Below, piece by piece: positions 62,258 through 64,000 of a stretch of 64,000 bases of DNA. The position numbers and the translations under genes were made by a program. Origin of the DNA: RGIG8748 sp045545635. GTDB taxonomy: Bacteria > Bacillota > Clostridia > UMGS1810. The DNA is taken from NCBI GenBank assembly GCA_045545635.1, contig JAZQBI010000069.1:14698-78697 (forward strand), in the 5' to 3' direction. Each line of letters opens with the position of its first letter. Positions within the stretch are counted from its first letter, which is position 1. The notes beneath the pieces are model-generated. The model was not told where the DNA came from, ran no database searches, and was given only the letters and a program-made list of their open reading frames with translations.

Positions 62258-62740
62258 ATGCAGGTTGAGGAAGGCAGAATTCTCACGGGTAAAATTACCG
62301 GTATAACAAAATTCGGAGCTTTTGTTGAGCTTGAAACAGGCGAAACAGGACTTGTACATATATCCGAAATCTCTTTGGATTATGTAAATGACATTAACGA
62401 CCATGTAAAAATCGGAGATAATGTTGAAGTTAAGGTATTACCTTCGGAAAAAAAGGGTAAAATAGGATTGTCAATCAAGCAGGCACTCAAAGAGAAGCTT
62501 GGAATAGAAGACAGACCAAAGAAGAATTTCAAGAAAAAAGAACCCCGCAGGGAGAGAAGTGCACCGCCTGATTTCAGTGTTCAGCCGGTGGAATTTACAT
62601 TTGCTTCATCCGGTGAGGAGCTTTCTTTTGAGGATAAACTCAATAAGTTCAAGCAGTCCAGTGACGAAAGAATGCACGATATCAAGCGTTCTTTTGAATC
62701 TAAACGCGGAACAAGTCGCCGAGGCGGAAATAATTATTAA
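62258..62740 (+). CDS. yabR: S1-domain RNA-binding protein YabR
   Basis: The 160-residue protein starts with an S1 domain: EEGRILTGKITGITKFGAFVEL, then GLVHISEIS, VKIGDNVEVKVLP and GKIGLSIKQA. A basic, low-complexity tail follows (KKNFKKKEPRRER; FESKRGTSRRGG), typical of YabR/general stress protein 13-like proteins that bind ribosomes or RNA. GGGGAGGC precedes the ATG by 12 bases. It closes the yab cluster and is followed by tRNA genes, as in Bacillus. Confidence 0.9.
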   Translation: MQVEEGRILTGKITGITKFGAFVELETGETGLVHISEISLDYVNDINDHVKIGDNVEVKVLPSEKKGKIGLSIKQALKEKLGIEDRPKKNFKKKEPRRERSAPPDFSVQPVEFTFASSGEELSFEDKLNKFKQSSDERMHDIKRSFESKRGTSRRGGNNY

Positions 62741-62758
62741 TAAAAATTAATTTTGGTA

Positions 62759-62787
62759 TTGACAAACCGTGCCCGAAGTGGTATCAT
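62759..62787 (+). promoter_or_regulatory. Consensus promoter of the tRNA genes
   Basis: TTGACA (62759-62764), 17-base spacer, TATCAT (62782-62787), 20 bases before the tRNA-Leu. Confidence 0.75.
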
Positions 62788-62806
62788 AGTAAGGCACGGT
62801 AGGTAC

Positions 62807-62892
62807 GCCGGAGTGGCGGAACTGGCAGACGCACAGGACTTAAAATCCTGCGAGGGTTAAACTTCGTACCGGTTCGATTCCGGTCTCCGGCA
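62807..62892 (+). tRNA. tRNA-Leu (anticodon UAA)
   Basis: GCCGGAG acceptor arm pairs with CTCCGGC at 62885-62891; the anticodon loop CTTAAAA holds TAA between CAGGA and TCCTG; a long variable arm (GCGAGGGTTAAACTTCGT) and the GGTTCGATTCC T-arm are present. CCA is encoded at 62893-62895. Confidence 0.97.
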
Positions 62893-62921
62893 CCACTTGT
62901 GTACTTTCCAAAGCAAAATAT

Positions 62922-62995
<74 letters not shown>

Positions 62996-63004
62996 CCACA
63001 ACAG

Positions 63005-63031
63005 AAAAAGCACCCAGCAGGGTGCTTTTTT
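63005..63031 (+). terminator. Terminator of the tRNA transcript
   Basis: AAAAAGCACCC-AGCA-GGGTGCTTTTTT. Confidence 0.9.
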
Positions 63032-63059
63032 GTTGTGTCTGTACGAGATCAGAATTTGG

Positions 63060-63245
63060 TTCACCCACTCTGTAGGGTTATGAGCCTTGGCTCAACCCGG
63101 AGGCATCTGAACCGAGCGCTGCCGGTGGCAGGAGGAGCGAGGTGAAGATGGCGCAGCGGTCGAAAAGAAGCGAGGAAAAGCGAAAGCCCGAAGCTTGTTT
63201 TCGGGACACCGCAAGAGCGCCGTCGGTTCAAATCCGGCTTTTTTC
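63060..63245 (+). other. Structured non-coding region with tRNA-like fragments
   Basis: GGGTTATGAGCC (63075-63086) is the reverse complement of the anticodon arm of the tRNA-Met just upstream; GGCTCAACCCGGAGG (63089-63103) looks like a forward copy missing TA. GTCGGTTCAAATCCGGC (63222-63238) resembles a T-arm and ends in six T. Between them lie CCCGAA/TTCGGG (63188-63193, 63200-63205) and purine-rich GAGCGAGG/AAGCGAGG repeats. No coding frame is supported. It may be a tRNA-derived repeat or an unrecognised small RNA. Confidence 0.4.
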
Positions 63246-63416
63246 AGCTAAATTCGCGTTCCGCGAGCTAAATGTGCAAATGCACGCTAAATTACTTCGT
63301 AGCTAAATTGACCTTCGGTCAGCTAAAAAGCGAATTTAATTTAGCTGTTTCGGCAGAAACAATTTAGCTATTGCGGAGCAATAATTTCGCTTTGCACGAA
63401 TGTGCAAAATTTAGCT
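63246..63416. repeat. Nested hairpin array with AGCTAAATT spacers and its mirror
   Basis: Five AGCTAAATT-type spacers (63246, 63266, 63285, 63301, 63321) are separated by small palindromes of different sequence: CGCG-TTC-CGCG, GTGCA-AA-TGCAC, TAC-TTC-GTA, GACC-TTC-GGTC. The second half carries the complementary spacer AATTTAGCT (63338, 63361, 63383 variant, 63408) separated by GTTTC-GGCA-GAAAC, ATTGC-GGA-GCAAT and TTGCAC-GAAT-GTGCAA. The whole forms one large inverted repeat made of small ones. Confidence 0.75.
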
Positions 63417-63455
63417 AAATCACTTTGCATCTATATTGTTCTGCCTTGCCAAAAG

Positions 63456-63497
63456 AAGCGAATGATTTAGATGACATCTGAATTGTTCGCTTTTTTC
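63456..63497 (+). terminator. Terminator-like hairpin after the array
   Basis: AAGCGAA ... TTCGCTT with inner TTTAGAT/ATCTGAA pairing and a six-T tail. A further palindrome GGCTTTTTGCAAAAAGCC lies at 63509-63526; the rest of 63417-63589 shows no gene. Confidence 0.65.
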
Positions 63498-63589
63498 AAT
63501 GGTTTGAGGGCTTTTTGCAAAAAGCCGTTTTGAAACAAAAGGGAAGATGCCAAGCAATTTTGAACCAGACTTAAACTGTGAAATCAGCT

Positions 63590-64000
63590 TCAGTTCGTTT
63601 CGATAATTTTCGTTTGAAACTTAACAATGTGTTTTATAAGCTCTTGTGCTGAAAAAGAAAGATATTTGTTTTTCTTTCTTATTACATAAAGTGTACGTTC
63701 GGAGTGTGAAGTATCGGGCAGATACAACGAAATATCATTCAAATTTTTTGCGTATTTAAGTACGGAATCAGTTATAAAGCATATTCCAAATCCTGCTTCG
63801 GCGTAACTTATGGATGTCATAAGATGGTCGAACTCCTGTATTACATTAGGAATAATATTATTCTCTTTAAAAATTTTATTTGATATTTGGCGCATATTGT
63901 TACCATATCTTAATAATATAAATTTATCGTCTTTAAAATTGCGCATATTAACTTTTGGATGATTCTTATACCAGTTTTTATTTGTTCTTATGACATCATT
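63590..64000 (-). CDS. LysR-family regulator, C-terminal effector domain only (5' end beyond window)
   Basis: The minus-strand frame is open from 64000 to a TGA at 63590 (136 residues visible). It covers the end of a LysR substrate-binding domain: FILLRYGNNMR, then HLMTSISYAEAGFGICFITDSVL, the A-G-x-G-I turn near the hinge strand, and a C-terminal LSFSAQELIKHIVKF helix. The DNA-binding domain would lie beyond the right edge. Target and effector cannot be read. An ATG at 63946 is internal, not the start. Confidence 0.75.
   Translation of the reverse strand, partial: NDVIRTNKNWYKNHPKVNMRNFKDDKFILLRYGNNMRQISNKIFKENNIIPNVIQEFDHLMTSISYAEAGFGICFITDSVLKYAKNLNDISLYLPDTSHSERTLYVIRKKNKYLSFSAQELIKHIVKFQTKIIETN

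Noticed and set aside
63095..63245. RNase P RNA, tmRNA or SRP RNA
   Set aside because: No conserved core sequence of these RNAs could be found; only T-arm-like and hairpin pieces are visible.
63246..63416. CRISPR-like regular repeat array
   Set aside because: Spacing is 15-25 bases, the between-repeat parts are palindromes, the second half is inverted, and no cas gene is present.

Overview
The window looks like chromosome from a spore-forming, S-layer-bearing, pectin/plant-polysaccharide-using member of class Clostridia (Bacillota). The evidence is in the genes: spoIIR, yabP, yabQ and two SpoVB-like flippases (endospore formation); four proteins with S-layer homology (SLH) domains; YesM/YesN-type two-component regulators; LplB/YtcP-type sugar permeases; and a uronate pathway (uxaB-uxaA). 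Signals are those of an AT-leaning Firmicute: strong AGGAGG-type ribosome binding sites, TTGACA/TATAAT promoters and U-tailed hairpin terminators. SLH-anchored pectin degraders such as Monoglobus are a reasonable comparison, but that placement is inference.

Layout. 1-6.4 kb: a YesM-like kinase (cut by the left edge) and its AraC-type response regulator, divergent from a cytoplasmic GH127/DUF1680 beta-L-arabinofuranosidase and two CUT1 sugar permeases. 6.4-6.8 kb: non-coding DNA rich in palindromes. 6.8-12.9 kb (minus strand): a MacA-MacB-like export operon ending in an SLH protein. 13.1-25 kb: sugar-acid catabolism and regulation, comprising an AraC regulator, a degenerate Gfo/Idh-like protein, adenine deaminase, a CapA-like protein, a second AraC regulator divergent from uxaB-uxaA, and an enolase-superfamily dehydratase/SDR/RraA operon. 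25-28.9 kb (minus strand): three small clostridial proteins, spoIIR, a DUF234 ATPase and ispE. 29-32.2 kb: a probable major S-layer protein with strong promoters and a structured leader. 32.4-36.2 kb: a carbohydrate esterase, a second YesN-type regulator and an orphan sugar-binding lipoprotein. 36.3-57.5 kb: six large secreted proteins (two beta-helix proteins, two SLH proteins, one module-only protein, one SGNH esterase). 57.6-62.7 kb: two SpoVB-like flippases and a yabM-yabO-yabP-yabQ-divIC-yabR cluster. 62.8-64 kb: tRNA-Leu, an aberrant initiator tRNA-Met, a structured non-coding region with a nested hairpin array, and a truncated LysR regulator.

How it may work together: large secreted proteins bind and process a pectin-like, arabinose- and uronate-bearing glycan at the S-layer. 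The lipoprotein near 35 kb plus the permeases near 5 kb import oligosaccharides. GH127 removes arabinofuranose in the cytoplasm, and UxaB/UxaA plus the hexonate-type operon channel sugar acids onward. Three of these promoters carry A-tract/CG direct repeats exactly 21 bp apart, which would suit the two paralogous AraC-type response regulators.

The most distinctive unexplained items are a recurring extracellular module set (a carbohydrate-binding-like sandwich followed by an Ig-like domain with an NQ[IL]xxxG signature) shared by four surface proteins and copied almost unchanged between genes, and the nested palindrome array near 63.3 kb.
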